From positions 13,155,706 through 13,219,705 of the forward strand of contig NC_031781.1 of the NCBI RefSeq assembly GCF_001522545.3: DNA of 64,000 nucleotides, written 5' to 3'. Positions 51,861 through 64,000 of this stretch are shown here, one piece after another. A program made the position numbers and the translations under genes. Position 1 is the first letter of the stretch; every line of letters starts with the position of its first letter. Source of the stretch: Parus major (lineage: Eukaryota > Chordata > Aves > Passeriformes > Paridae). The notes under the pieces are model-generated. The model saw nothing but the letters and a program-made list of their open reading frames with translations. It was not told the origin of the DNA and did not search any database.

Positions 51861-53564
51861 CAGCAAACTGGTTGCTCAGACGTTTGGAGAGCGGAGTGCA
51901 GGGAAAAGGGCAACGCAGCTGCCTGTAGGTTGGTCGCTTCCCGGTGCCCGGCGCGGTGCCGGGACGCACCTGGGAGCCGCCCGGTCCCGGGGAAGCGCCG
52001 GGCCGGGCCGGGCCGGGCGGGCCGAGGGGGAAGCACGGAGGCGCTGGCACGTCGCTCTCTGCGCAGAGGCACCTCTAACCCTCCCCCCGAGGCACCGGCA
52101 CCGCTCAATCTGTTGTGTGCGCGGCTGCGGCGCCGGGAAAGGGGTTTTTGTGCGGGTTTTGTGTTATTGAGGCTTGCTGGCAAGAGTGCCGAAGTGTGAG
52201 CAGTCGTGGACAGCAGAAACATCTTGTGAGGGAGAAGATAATTGGAGTCTCTGGCGTGTGTGTGTCTGACAGAGCCGCCCCTCCCCCGCGATCTGCGGCT
52301 TGTGTGTGCCGGGATCCGGGCGAGAGCCGGGGGGGTCCGGGGCCGGCCGGCGGCGAGCGCGCTGCGCGGCCCCTTCCGAGAGCGGGGGGAAACCGGAGCC
52401 ACAGCCGCTCCGGGGAGGGCTGCCCATCGCCCCCAGGAGGGGCCAGGTGACCAAGCCCACCAGCGGCGGCGGACACGGCACTTCAGGGTGCCCCGAAGAT
52501 GCCCTTAGCCGTGGCGGGGATGCCGCCCTCCTCCCCAGACGGCTTCTGTAAACAACGCCGCTTTTTATAAAAATGCGATAAGAACGCACTTCCTTAATTC
52601 CCTTCCTGGGAGTGGGTTTCGCGATGCTCTTGCCCATCAGGAGAGCTGAGGAAACAGCCTGTGAGCTGTCTGTGGGGCCCGCAGTGGAGCCTGACTCCCG
52701 CTTTGGGCTCCCGGCTGGCAGCCCAGACCTCTTCCCGGCACCCGAGGTGCGGAGAAAGCGGCGCTTCCCCCGGACCTGGCAGCGGGACTGGCTCGGGACG
52801 CGCAAGCCCCGCTCCCGTCCTTCGGGAGCTCGTCCTGCCATGGCCTCCCCCGGCACAGTGTCCTCACGGAGAGAGGGGTCCCTCCCGCTTTCCCCGGCCC
52901 GTGGGTCGTCCCGCCCCGTCTGTCGCGGCGGCGGGAGAGCCCGGCTCGGCTCGGGGGTTGAGCCTCAGCCCCTTCACTTGCGGGACCGTTTCCTCCTGAC
53001 AGGGCTTCCGGAGCGGTGACTTATCGGTGACGGGGTTTACATTATTTTTTTTTTTTTATTTTTTAATTTCCTTTTAATCTAAAACTCTGCCAATTTTTTT
53101 TTTTTTTTTGTAACAAATTCGGTCGTGATCTTTCCCCGCTGCCAGGATCTCTGGACATTCTTTTTCTCTCCTCAAACTGTCAAAACGCTATTTTAGACAC
53201 TGGAAAATGCAAACCCCGAGAAACTCTAAAATCGCCCCGTCTCTACAGCGGGAGCGCGGGGCCCGGAGCCCCGGCCCCAGCCCCCAGCCCGCTCCTTGGA
53301 GAACGCGGAACATCGCAGCTTATTTAATAATGAATCCAGAAACCCGGAGCGAGGGGTCGGCTCCCGTTCCTGCGCTCGGCGGCGAGCTGTGCTCGTCCTC
53401 GCCTCCCTCTATTTAACCACTCAATTAAGCGGAGAAAGGTGAGCTCCCCATTACGCCGTCCCCAGGCATTTCGGTGCCTCTCTCGTTCCCCTCTTCATTG
53501 GCAAGCCCGGCCCGAGCAGCACGCACACGCCCGGCCTCCTCAATCTCCTTTCTCCGCTAGAATA

Positions 53565-53820
53565 ATATTGTTCCTAACGACGTGGCCGGAATAGACACTT
53601 GCGTATTAAAAGTGAGGGAGGGGGGGAGATGAGAAGGGAATATTTAGTGTAATCCAAGTGCTTGATTATCCATATTCTGATCACAAAGAGTTTCTGAGGC
53701 CTGCTGGGAGTGATTAGATTAATGTAATGCGGTTTGAAGGGTCTGTGTTTTCTCTCTTAATTTGGGTCATTACTCGGAAAGCAAGCGTGAGATCATTTTA
53801 TCTGCATGCAAGGAAAGATA
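53565..53820. promoter_or_regulatory. Candidate conserved noncoding element
   Basis: An AT-balanced island between two CpG-rich blocks contains agaataatattgttcc, cttgattatccatattctg, gattagattaatgtaatg and a long unbroken stretch without repeats. The GATTA/TAAT cores suit OTX- or LIM-type homeodomain input. It lies just beyond the inferred FEZF2 poly(A) site. Confidence 0.3.
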
Positions 53821-54144
53821 GTCATTCAGGAGCGGTTTAAACACGCCGTAATGAACCGACCCCGAAAAGCGGCGCTGGGAAACTCCGAGCCGCCTTTCGC
53901 GCTGCCGGTCGGGGCCGTGCAGCCCCGCCGGGGGTCCTGCAAGGGCTCTGACCCCGTTCCGGGGGGCGGCAGCAGCCCTCTGAAGCCGCCCGGCTCCCTC
54001 CCGCCCTCATTTTGCTCCTCTGATGCTCGCGGCTCCCGGCGGGCCCCGAAGCGGCAGGGCCCGGCTCCCGCAAGCCGCGTTCACACGGGGGAGAGCGCCG
54101 TGCAGCCCGGTCCCCGCTCGGGCCGGGGCCCAGGTGGGAAATGA

Positions 54145-54475
54145 GACACCTGCGAAGGGCCGGTTTATTGTCCCATGATAGATATAGATATATTCCTCAC
54201 TTATTCGAGCGTACATTTAAAATGGAGATTTACAGACACGTATAAAGAGCGCTGTCCTGGCGCCGGGCGGGGGGCGGCCAGCCCGGCCCATCCTGGCCCG
54301 CTCCGGCTGCGCAACGCGCCATTAAATAAGATTCCTCTTATATACAACTGCGGCTCGGGGTCGCTTGCTACCGGCGGCTGAGCTCGCTGGGAAAAGGACA
54401 GAGAAGCGAAGGCTGGTTTGGATAAATAGTGCTGGCCTGGTTGAGCAGGTCCGAGTGTGGCGGCGCGCCGGGCCC
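54145..54475 (-). other. FEZF2: FEZF2 3' UTR
   Basis: This follows the stop on the - strand, giving about 330 nt to the candidate poly(A) signal at 54169-54164. It contains a TA-rich patch (tagatatagatata). Confidence 0.6.
54164..54169 (-). terminator. FEZF2: FEZF2 poly(A) signal AATAAA
   Basis: TTTATT on the + strand is AATAAA on the - strand. It lies 307 nt after the stop codon and is followed by G/T-containing sequence (gcaggtgtctc). Confidence 0.6.
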
Positions 54476-56395
<1,920 letters not shown>

Positions 56396-56451
56396 GTCGC
56401 TCCGCCGTGCGGGAACTTGGTGTGAGCAGCGACTCGCTCCCGCTCTCGGCT
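56396..56451 (-). other. FEZF2: FEZF2 5' UTR part of first coding exon
   Basis: On the - strand an acceptor (cttttctggaatgcag) ends at 56452, giving 56 nt of leader before the ATG with no upstream ATG. Confidence 0.65.
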
Positions 56452-56807
56452 CTGCATTCCAGAAAAGCCAGGAGACAAATCAATTTAATAAGCACCTTGT
56501 TCTCCCCCCACCCCACCCCCCACCGGCACCCCCTCCCTATTTACATTCAAATGAACATATTCAAGAACAATGGCACGTAGGGTACCAGATTACTGCTCAT
56601 TAAGCGGAACACGCTAAAGTAACATGCAAGCTAGACCTTGTTAGTATTAAAAAAAAAAAAAAAAAAAAAAAAGGAAAGAAAAAGAAAAACCTCCCCCAGC
56701 CCAATGCCACCCAGCCGAGCCCCACCGATGGCCACGGTCCGGGAAATGCGGGAGCAGGGGCGGGGGGCACAGCGAGGGGCGGCGGGGCTCGCCTTGGGAC
56801 CACTTAC

Positions 56808-56885
56808 CTTTGCCCAGCGCCGGCGAGACTCATCCAAGCAGCGCAGTGTGGCCACAGTCACATTTTGATAGCAAACAACTTCCTG
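56808..56885 (-). other. FEZF2: FEZF2 noncoding exon 1, start approximate
   Basis: A strong donor gtaagt occupies 56807-56802 on the - strand after gcgctgggcaaag. Splicing to 56451 would remove a 356-nt intron that contains a 24-nt poly-A run (56649-56672 on the + strand). The 5' end is inferred from the TATA-like box about 25 nt upstream. Confidence 0.55.
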
Positions 56886-56909
56886 AGCGTCAGATCACGG
56901 TCTCGAACA

Positions 56910-56915
56910 TTTAAA
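56910..56915 (-). promoter_or_regulatory. FEZF2: TATA-like box TTTAAA of FEZF2 promoter
   Basis: TTTAAA (palindromic) sits 25-30 nt before the inferred start of the noncoding exon, in a short AT-balanced stretch upstream of the CpG-rich gene body. Start-site data would decide this. Confidence 0.35.
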
Positions 56916-57339
56916 GCTGACATCATATGAAGTCACTTTGAGCAGAATGACATGGGGATGCCACCATGGATCTTCCCCAAGCCGAGGCGCCGGGCTGGAG
57001 CGCGGTGGGTTGGGGCAGAGAGAGGAAGACGAGCCCCCCCTCTCCACGCACAATTTCCTTCCAGTTTAAGACGCACAAATCGCTCGTGTGCGAGCTGGGT
57101 TTTTCCTCTCTCTCTCCCTTCTTAAAAAGCAACTTGCAAAGCAGAGGAATCGTTTTGCATGTGGCAAATTAGAAGGCAAGTGCGATTCACAAGTTGGGTG
57201 GAAAAGAGTGCTCCAGTTCTTGCTGGGGTTAGAAGAGCCACTCCGAATGAGCGTGAGGATTTTTTTTCTTCTTCCTTTTTTTTTTTTTTTTAAGAAGGGG
57301 GAGAATGATTTTTTTTTTTTTTCCAAAGCAACTACCACG

Positions 57340-57515
57340 CAACCATGCTCGAGTTATTTTGGCAACCCATCTGCAATCAGCTCCGTTGCAACCGAGCTGG
57401 AAGATAATTAATAAATTGTCACTTATCTGCGAGCCTCTCCAGCATGTATAAATTAATAGCCAACCCATTAATTAGGACAGTGTATTAATGTTAATTAAAC
57501 TAAGTTTAATTCCAG
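57340..57515. promoter_or_regulatory. Homeobox-motif-dense element upstream of FEZF2
   Basis: About 450-630 nt upstream of the inferred start, this stretch packs many ATTA/TAAT cores: aagataattaataaattg, aaattaatagcc, cattaattaggac, gtattaatgttaattaaac. It is flanked by poly-T runs and CpG-rich DNA. A proximal enhancer or autoregulatory element is a reasonable inference. Confidence 0.4.
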
Positions 57516-58194
57516 CCCTCTCCCCTCTCAGGGTAGCTGGTGATTAGCCTTAAATAAATGCGGAGGGAGTCGTGTCCAGGACTCGAGTTCGCTGCTTTAA
57601 AAAAATAAAAATAATAATAATAATAAAACGACCAGTGTTCAGCGAAGGGAAGTTCTGCAAGTTGTCACCCCCTAAAGGTGCCCGCTGCCCCGGGGGGCAC
57701 CCGGAGACTCTCCCTTGCCCTTGTAGCCCTTGTTCACCCCCCTCCCCAGCACTTTCTTCTTCCCCCTTTCCCCCCCGCCCCCCCCCCAAATAGGCGACGC
57801 TACATTATAGCGCCTGGATGCCGGGGTTTCTTTCCTTCCTCTCTCCAATTAAAACGCCGTGATGCGGGAGGGGAGGATTTGCAGAAACCTCAGATGCGAG
57901 GACGCGGTAATTGAGAGAGTCCCGCGTCCACCTGTTTGGGGGGGCGGCTGCAGGGCAGCACCCCCCGGGCTCTGATTAGCCGCCCCGTCCCTCGCCGGGG
58001 CTATTCAGCCGAACCAATTTTCCCCCGGCGATTCAGGGCGCTCAATTCTCTTTCACTTGTAGCCACTATAGCGCTGCGTGGAACCTGGTTTTGTGTGTTT
58101 CTAAAATAAAGGGGAGGATTATCCGGGGGAGAGGGGGGGAGCGAAGGGTTTAGATTGAGCTTGGCCAGAGGTAAAGCAAGCAATGAAAAGGCCC

Positions 58195-58210
58195 CTATAT
58201 ATATATATAT
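58195..58210. repeat. (TA)n microsatellite
   Basis: Short alternating TA run (ctatatatatatatatt). Confidence 0.8.
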
Positions 58211-58259
58211 TTTCCCCCCCACCCTCGCGAGTCTAAGAAAGTTTAGAGGAATTCGGGGG

Positions 58260-58735
58260 TTTTGTGCGGCGCTGACAAAGCCGCGCCTCCTCTCCCCGCC
58301 GGGACAGCTCGCCGGCGGCTGTTTGCAGACAGGCTTTTTCACCTGCGAACCACAACACGCTCCAGAAACAAACTTTAAAAGCGGCGGCCGTCCCGGGCTG
58401 CCTGCGGGCGGAGGGGAGAGCCCAGCCCCGGGGGGACACCCCGCCTGGAGCATCAGGTGTTGGCGTCCGCCCAGCCCTGCCCGCCCGGATCTGACGGGTC
58501 AGCGTGCAAGGGAGCGACGGAACCGTCCCGCTTCTGGGGGAGAGGCTGGGACGGGACGGCGGAGACCCGCAGGAGCCGTGCCCGGTATCTGGGCTGAGGG
58601 AGAGCCCGGCTGAGCCCCGGGGAGGCGTGCCGCCCTTGAGCCTCACTGCCCGCCCAGCCCGCGCCTCCTCCGGGCAGCGGGAGCGGGCAGGCGGCGGCTG
58701 CGCTGGGCTGGACTCTGCTCACTCCCGGGGCTCTC
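58260..58735. promoter_or_regulatory. CpG island upstream of FEZF2
   Basis: GC- and CpG-dense block with no recognisable exon, part of the multi-island landscape around FEZF2. Confidence 0.5.
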
Positions 58736-58739
58736 CGGC

Positions 58740-59015
58740 TTTAGCGAAGTATTTAATTAGCCTCCACAAACTTCTTTTCCTCGCCTGCAGATTATACTGA
58801 GTGGAGGGTTGGGAACTATTTTACACCTTGCCACTCACATGTTAATTAATCTCTATCTAACCCTAATTGCAGTTTATTCAAGCACCGCTCAAACAGCTCA
58901 CCCACACAATAAACACTGGGGCTGCTTTTATCCATATTACTCCCCGCTCACACGTTGAGTAATTAACTCCAGTACCAACTAATAGTGCAAACAAATATTT
59001 TCTGTAAACGAGATG
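58740..59015. promoter_or_regulatory. Candidate conserved enhancer between CpG islands
   Basis: An AT-balanced, repeat-free stretch between two CpG islands, with tatttaattagcc, atgttaattaatctc, gagtaattaactcc and caaacaaatattttctg. It sits about 1.9-2.1 kb upstream of FEZF2. The clustered TAATTA cores and sharp compositional borders resemble deeply conserved developmental enhancers. Inference only. Confidence 0.38.
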
Positions 59016-59039
59016 ATTTCGGGCAGGATAAAAGAAGGG

Positions 59040-59390
59040 CTGCGGAGCCGGGACCGGGAGCTCGCTGCCAGCTTCCCCGAGCCGCCCTCGTCCTTGCCGG
59101 GGTGTTTGCTGAACCGGGTCTCTCCCTCTTTCCCTCCCTCCCCGGCCAAGGGACGGCTGGCGGCTCGCTGCTGCGCACCCACCGCCCTGCTCGGAGCAGC
59201 GGGTCCCGCAGGCCTCGGGGCTGCTGGGGGCGAGGAGAGGCGGGGGAGCCCTTGCGGAGCCCCGGGGCTGTCTCCTTCCCGCAGTCCGGAGAAGCTCCCG
59301 TGCATCCCCAGGCCGGGTACCGGCTCGGGCCGTGCCGCTGCCTCCCGGCCGGCTCGAAACCGGGTACCGCACGCCTTACGCATCAGGGCG
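59040..59390. promoter_or_regulatory. CpG island
   Basis: CpG-dense block. The long open frames across it on both strands are Pro/Arg/Ala/Gly-rich and lack known motifs. Confidence 0.45.
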
Positions 59391-59519
59391 TTGAGATCCC
59401 AGCTAAGACCCCGCAATCAGAGCTCAGTATTTTAATTGAAATTGCAGGTTTAGGCACAGCTGGAGGCCGTCTCTATCGATTCGACTTCTGCTGTTCCGGC
59501 GAGCATATTACAACTGACT

Positions 59520-60190
59520 GACTTTGAGACAGCTGCCCCAGCCCCGCCGCCTGCCCAGCACCGAGCCCGAGCCCCTCTGCTCGGGGAGTGCCAGGCGGGA
59601 GGGCTGGCTCTGGGGGGGCCGAGCGGCCCAGCCCGACTTTGGGAGGCAGGAGCGTCTGCACGTCGGGCGCGCAGCGGGCTCCCGGCTCGGCCCCGCGTTC
59701 CGCCTCTCCCGAGGAGGCAGTTCTCCCGTGGGCTTCTAATCCTTCACCCCCGACATTTGGAGGGAGAAATGGTTTGCGGATTTTTCCCAAGAAGGCGCAC
59801 GCCGCAAAGACGCTCCCATTGCGGACGCGATCGCTTCTGTGGTTATGTTTACGCCGCTGTCTCCCCAGAAAAACGAGTGCGGTGCCCAGGCGGGCCGGGC
59901 CGGCCCCGTGCGGGACACGCCGAGTCACCCGGGGCTTCTCCAGCACCCGCTCCCCTTGGGGGTCCCGTACGCGCCCTGCAGCCCCAGCCCCAAATGCTCC
60001 CCGGCCGCTGACATCGAAAACCGGCGGGGGTTCCCCTTCCGCTCCTCCACAGCCAGAGCCGCCTGCTGAGGGGCTCCCGGGGACCCGTCCTGGCTGGGTC
60101 CCGGGCGGGGGCAGCGCTGGGCCCCGCGGGCTCGGCCCGGCTCCCCGCGTCCGCCGGGCCGCCTCCGCCCAGGCAGTCGGCACTGGGCAT
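59520..60190. promoter_or_regulatory. CpG island, right-hand edge of the FEZF2 CpG-rich domain
   Basis: This is the last large CpG-dense block. GC content drops sharply near 60200. No coding exon recognised. Confidence 0.45.
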
Positions 60191-60204
60191 TTCTGGTCCA
60201 CTGG

Positions 60205-60350
60205 AAGATAACTTAGGATCCTCCTAGTTATTTAACTTGGCAGCTGCTTAAACTCCGCAGTGGAAGCTGCCGAAAGTTATTAGCATTATGCTTCAGTCTC
60301 CCCGAAATGGTGGCTTTGATTTCCATGCTGCTTTGCTTTTTATAGGTATT
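60205..60350. promoter_or_regulatory. Candidate conserved noncoding element
   Basis: A motif-dense AT-balanced stretch follows the CpG island edge: ttatttaacttggcagctg, a paired gcagctgctt / ggaagctgcc, and gttattagcattatgcttc. Weak, texture-based call. Confidence 0.25.
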
Positions 60351-61369
60351 TTTCTAAATACTTTTTTTTTTACCAATTCTTTTCCTTATTATTTTTTAAT
60401 GGAAGGTGATGGACTGCCGGGTGAGCCACCGGCCCAGGCAATTAGGATGGGGCTGTCTTTGTGAGCCAGGGTGGGGGATCAGCTTTTCCCGTGGCTTTGT
60501 AGCTTTGTGCAAAGGTGCGCTGGAGGGGCCCAGAGCTGGGCTGGGAGGAGGGCTGGGCTGCGGTGCTGCCCGGCCCTGGCCCCACCGTGCTGGATCTGGG
60601 TCTGTCTCCGTGCAAGGCAGCAATTTCGACCTCGACGGGCCAGCCCAGGGATGCTCCCAAGGTGTTTGTCCACAACTCAGTTTGCAGTGGTCAGAGACAG
60701 ACACTGTTTGGACAAATTAATGAGCAATGAACGGAGAAGTCAGGATAGCAAAGTTTGGGGTGGAGGTGAAGCGAGGGTCGTTACCCATGTGAATCTTTCC
60801 GGTTACTCCTTTGAAACCTCAATACTTTGTCCAACGGGAGCAGTAGCCCTGCAGTCCTGTGTGCCTCAGTCCCCACGGGCTGTCCACCTCATCCTGCAGG
60901 GCCCAAAGCATTGGTGGGGTGACCCTGCTGCCCTGTCACCCAATGGACACTGCCACACTGGGGCAGGGATAGTGCCTGGCAAAAACACCTTGGAGGCAGC
61001 AGTGGCTTTGAGACCCTCCAGAGTATTTTTTTCATCCCTTTTATTGAGCTATGTACGTTACTGCCTATCTATAGGCAGATAATTCTATTTTATATTTTTA
61101 GATTTTTTTTATTTTTATTGGGGAGCTTAGTTTTTGGAGCACTGTACAGGTCCCAGAGAATGTGTGGTTAGTGGGAATTTAGAAGCTAACTGGCTCAGAG
61201 TCCTTGCATGGCTATCCTGGTCTATATTGTCAGGGATGGCAGGAGTAACATCGACATTTTCAACCTGAATCCAATTTTAAAAGCTGGTATCTGACCTGCT
61301 TCTAAAACTGTTTGAAATCTAGTCCCACTGCAAAGCAACCGGCAGGGCACCGTGGCAGGAGCTGCACAG

Positions 61370-61560
61370 AGTGCCTCGATGGCAATCAAATGGGCTTATG
61401 TAATTCTAAAAATGGCAACTCCTTACTTGCCACATCTCTTTCTGTCTGTGCGGAGAGTCCTGCAGAGCTGCCAAACAGAAGCAATTGAATGAACTCTTTT
61501 CCCGGCTCATTCCTCCTTCCGCAGCTCGGAGAAAGTGAGCCAGAGCCTATTCTAGTTTGC
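61370..61560. promoter_or_regulatory. Candidate distal FEZF2 enhancer
   Basis: An isolated stretch of balanced, repeat-free sequence (ggcaatcaaatgggcttatg, gtaattctaaaaatggc, gaagcaattgaatgaactc) lies in otherwise ordinary spacer 4.6 kb upstream of FEZF2. It resembles conserved noncoding DNA. Inference only. Confidence 0.28.
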
Positions 61561-61564
61561 CTGT

Positions 61565-64000
61565 CAACAGGAATGGTAACTAACGGCTCGATCCCAGCCA
61601 GGCTTTATGCCCCAAAAACGCTGCCTGCCTGCCTGTGAGGAGCAGAGAGAGACATCATGAGGGAAATCTAGTTCCTGGTGCGAGACTGGTCTAGCCCAGG
61701 AGGCAGGTGAGGAGTCGTTGGAATCCACACCATGTCCAAAGCCAACCTGTCCAGTAATCCAAGGAAGAAATTGTTGAAAGGGTGAGCTGCTATTCTCCAT
61801 CTTTATTGTCAGAAATAGTCATCCTTCGCATTGCAGTAATGGAGCAATGCTGCGTTTCATTTCTGAACACTGAAACTGAAAGATGTTCCTTCCTAATGTT
61901 TTGAAATGTTGTACTTTTTTTTTTGAAAGAGTGGGAGCTTTTAAGTTTTTCTGGGTTTGTAGGGGTTTTTTCCCCTTATTTTCTATTTAGGAGAAAAGGT
62001 GGGAGGAAGTAGAGAAGGAGAATATAATGGGGGGATGGCCTTGTTCTCACTTTCCTACTGAAAACGTTTCAGGAAAAGGAACAAAAAACAGTGAAAATGG
62101 GTAGAAGCCCACTTCAGTTTCATGTTCCTATTCCTTCCCTTTTTTTGCTTGAAAGAAGGAAGGCCAAAAAAGTAAGTGGGACAAACTCCACGTGTTTTGA
62201 ATTATTCTTCCCTTAATGAGATAGAAAAACATCTCATTTTCAAAATTACTTGCTTTTTCAAAGAAGAAAACCAAATAGAGAAATAATCTTTCCAAAATCA
62301 ATCTTTCCACTGTCATTTTGCCACTCATACTCATTCAGTATTGTCCAGTCTTTCTGGCTATGCCACGTGAGGTTGTTTGAGATTTGTATTTGCCATTGTT
62401 TGAACTGTTGTCACAGGTGTCCCCATCTGCTGCAGAGCTGGACTCCACGGGCTGCAGGGTGTGGAGGTGGCAGTGGATGGCATCACCTTGTCCCCTTTCT
62501 CTGGGGTGTGTGGGACTGGCTGGAGTGCAGCATCCCCGTCCCTCATGGTGGCTAAGTCAGAGAGAGCTTGGCAAGACTCCCAGATTGACAAGTGAAAGTG
62601 CTGCTGTGCTGCTTGGGCGCAAGAAATGGGTTGATTTCATCCCAGAAGACGTGATCTAGAAAAACCACAAAAAATTCCCCCAATAATGAGAGCCCAAACT
62701 AAAAATCCAGACGTCTTACTGGAGGAAAAAACTTCAATGCACAACCCAAGTATTTGCTGAATGTTCAAGACCACCCACAAATTATGTAAAAATAGATGAT
62801 AATTTATTTATTTGATTTAATTATGAGCCTAGATTGTGATTTTGGGGTGGGGCTGGAGATAGTGATATGGAAAAAACAGTTGTGAGAAAAGCCCAGGCAA
62901 GTCATCAGCCCTGGGGCACAGAGGAGCTGCCTCAGCTCTTCCTCACAAAACACAGAGCACTGCAGAACCCACTGAGAGCTCTGAGACTTCTTGCTGTGGA
63001 GGACCTCACCAGGGTAAGTGTTTCTCCTGGGGAGCTCTAGACCTTTGGTCCCACAGTCCATGGATGAGGCTGGTGTTCCATGGCCATGGCCACTTTGTGC
63101 TGGAGGGGCTGGCTCATCAATTCCTGCTTATACACCAAGCACATGATCAAGGATGGATCTGTCATGGGGAGCATCAGCTGCCCCTGGTGGGTCATCCTTC
63201 CCATCCCCATTGGGCTGTGCTACTCCCAGAACTGCTGAGCATGGAGATGTTCCTGTCCCTGACATGAGGGTCTGGATGGGCTTGGAGGCTGCCACATGCT
63301 CTGCCTCTGATGTAAAACCAAACCCACCATCTTTGCCTGTTTAGCTGGATAGAAAAATACCTTCCCTGTTATCAGAGTTCATCACCATGTTCACTACCAG
63401 TCTTTGAGTTATTTATCTCCTCCTACCTCCTTTCCAGTGCGTGCTTCTCCTCTCCAGCTGACAGCCTGGGACAGCCCCGACATCAGCTGCTTGTGGAGCT
63501 CTCTGTGCAGAAAGCCAGTCCTAAACAGTGTGGCCTTTGCTCCCCCCAGCTGTCATATTCTCTGGGATCTGCAACAAGTCCTGATTTTACAGACCCCATC
63601 TTGACAGTCCCCAATCTGATCTGACCACCTGGTTTGTTTTTGAATCGAGCACTTGAGTCATAACATTTCTGTTTATTTCAACAACTGTATTCCTTGCATA
63701 GGAAATGAGCCAAGATGGTCTAAGGCAGGGATAGTGAAGCATGTCATGGTTGTAATTGCTTTTGCTCTCCCAAGATAAAATTTTACAGTATAATCAAAAC
63801 CTTATTTTTGTAGCACTGGACTCTGTTATTGACTTAATCTTCTTAAGTGCTCCTATTATTCCAGTGATTTCATCGTTGTATGTTGATTTTAATCTTTTGA
63901 TCTCCATATTAGCTACTGCCTGCAACTAATTTGTTGCTCAGTGTTTTTCTTTGTTTTGACCTGTGAGGCATTTTCCTCATGGCACACAACTCTGCTGGCA
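61565..64000. other. Intergenic spacer upstream of FEZF2
   Basis: Mixed-composition DNA with no recognisable exon, RNA gene or mobile element. In human the next gene in this direction is CADPS. None of its exons is visible here. Confidence 0.5.

Noticed and set aside
52164..52856. 230-codon open frame on the - strand
   Set aside because: Same reason: GC-rich block, low-complexity translation, competing frames on both strands and no splice partners.
59473..60201. 242-codon open frame on the - strand in a CpG island
   Set aside because: Overlapping frames of similar length occur on both strands of the same GC-rich block. The translation is Gly/Pro/Arg/Ala-rich without any domain, which is the usual effect of few stop codons in CpG islands.

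Overview
The window is vertebrate nuclear DNA, most likely from a bird. It has GT-AG spliced genes, CpG-island promoters and long AT-rich introns. The only interspersed repeat I can recognise is one decayed copy with the 3' end typical of avian CR1 LINEs. I see no bacterial operons, CRISPR arrays, plasmid features, rRNA or tRNA. One 30-base run of N (49576-49605) marks an assembly gap.

Three protein-coding genes are present, in the order known from human 3p14.2. (1) The 3' end of PTPRG lies on the + strand: seven coding exons at 1331-10192 encode the last 290 residues, which are essentially the second, catalytically dead phosphatase domain D2 and the C-terminal tail. A 3' UTR of about 5 kb probably ends just after an AATAAA at 15204. 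(2) C3orf14, a small coiled-coil centrosomal protein also called CEP15, is complete on the + strand. It has a CpG-island promoter and noncoding first exon near 33.3 kb, and four coding exons at 34776-43136 encode 131 residues. (3) FEZF2 is complete on the - strand at 56395-54476. It has four coding exons, 436 residues, an EH1 repressor motif and six C2H2 zinc fingers, preceded by a noncoding 5' exon near 56.8 kb. For all three genes the exon junctions keep frame exactly and the summed lengths divide by three.

Layout: 1-15.2 kb is the PTPRG tail. 15.2-32.8 kb is AT-rich intergenic DNA with one CR1 fragment. 32.85-43.15 kb is C3orf14. 43.2-47.8 kb is AT-rich spacer. 47.8-61.6 kb is the FEZF2 regulatory landscape, where CpG-rich blocks alternate with AT-rich, homeobox- and SOX-motif-rich segments that look like conserved developmental enhancers. 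61.6-64 kb is spacer running towards CADPS in the vertebrate gene order.

Functionally the genes are independent neighbours: a receptor phosphatase of the contactin-binding carbonic-anhydrase type, a centrosome/cilium protein, and a forebrain projection-neuron transcription factor. I found no undescribed gene system. The items most worth following up are regulatory. They are a divergent pair of CTCF-like sites around C3orf14 that could separate the PTPRG and FEZF2 domains, an RFX X-box-like element in the C3orf14 promoter, and several candidate FEZF2 enhancers. The best of these enhancers is at 51.24-51.86 kb.
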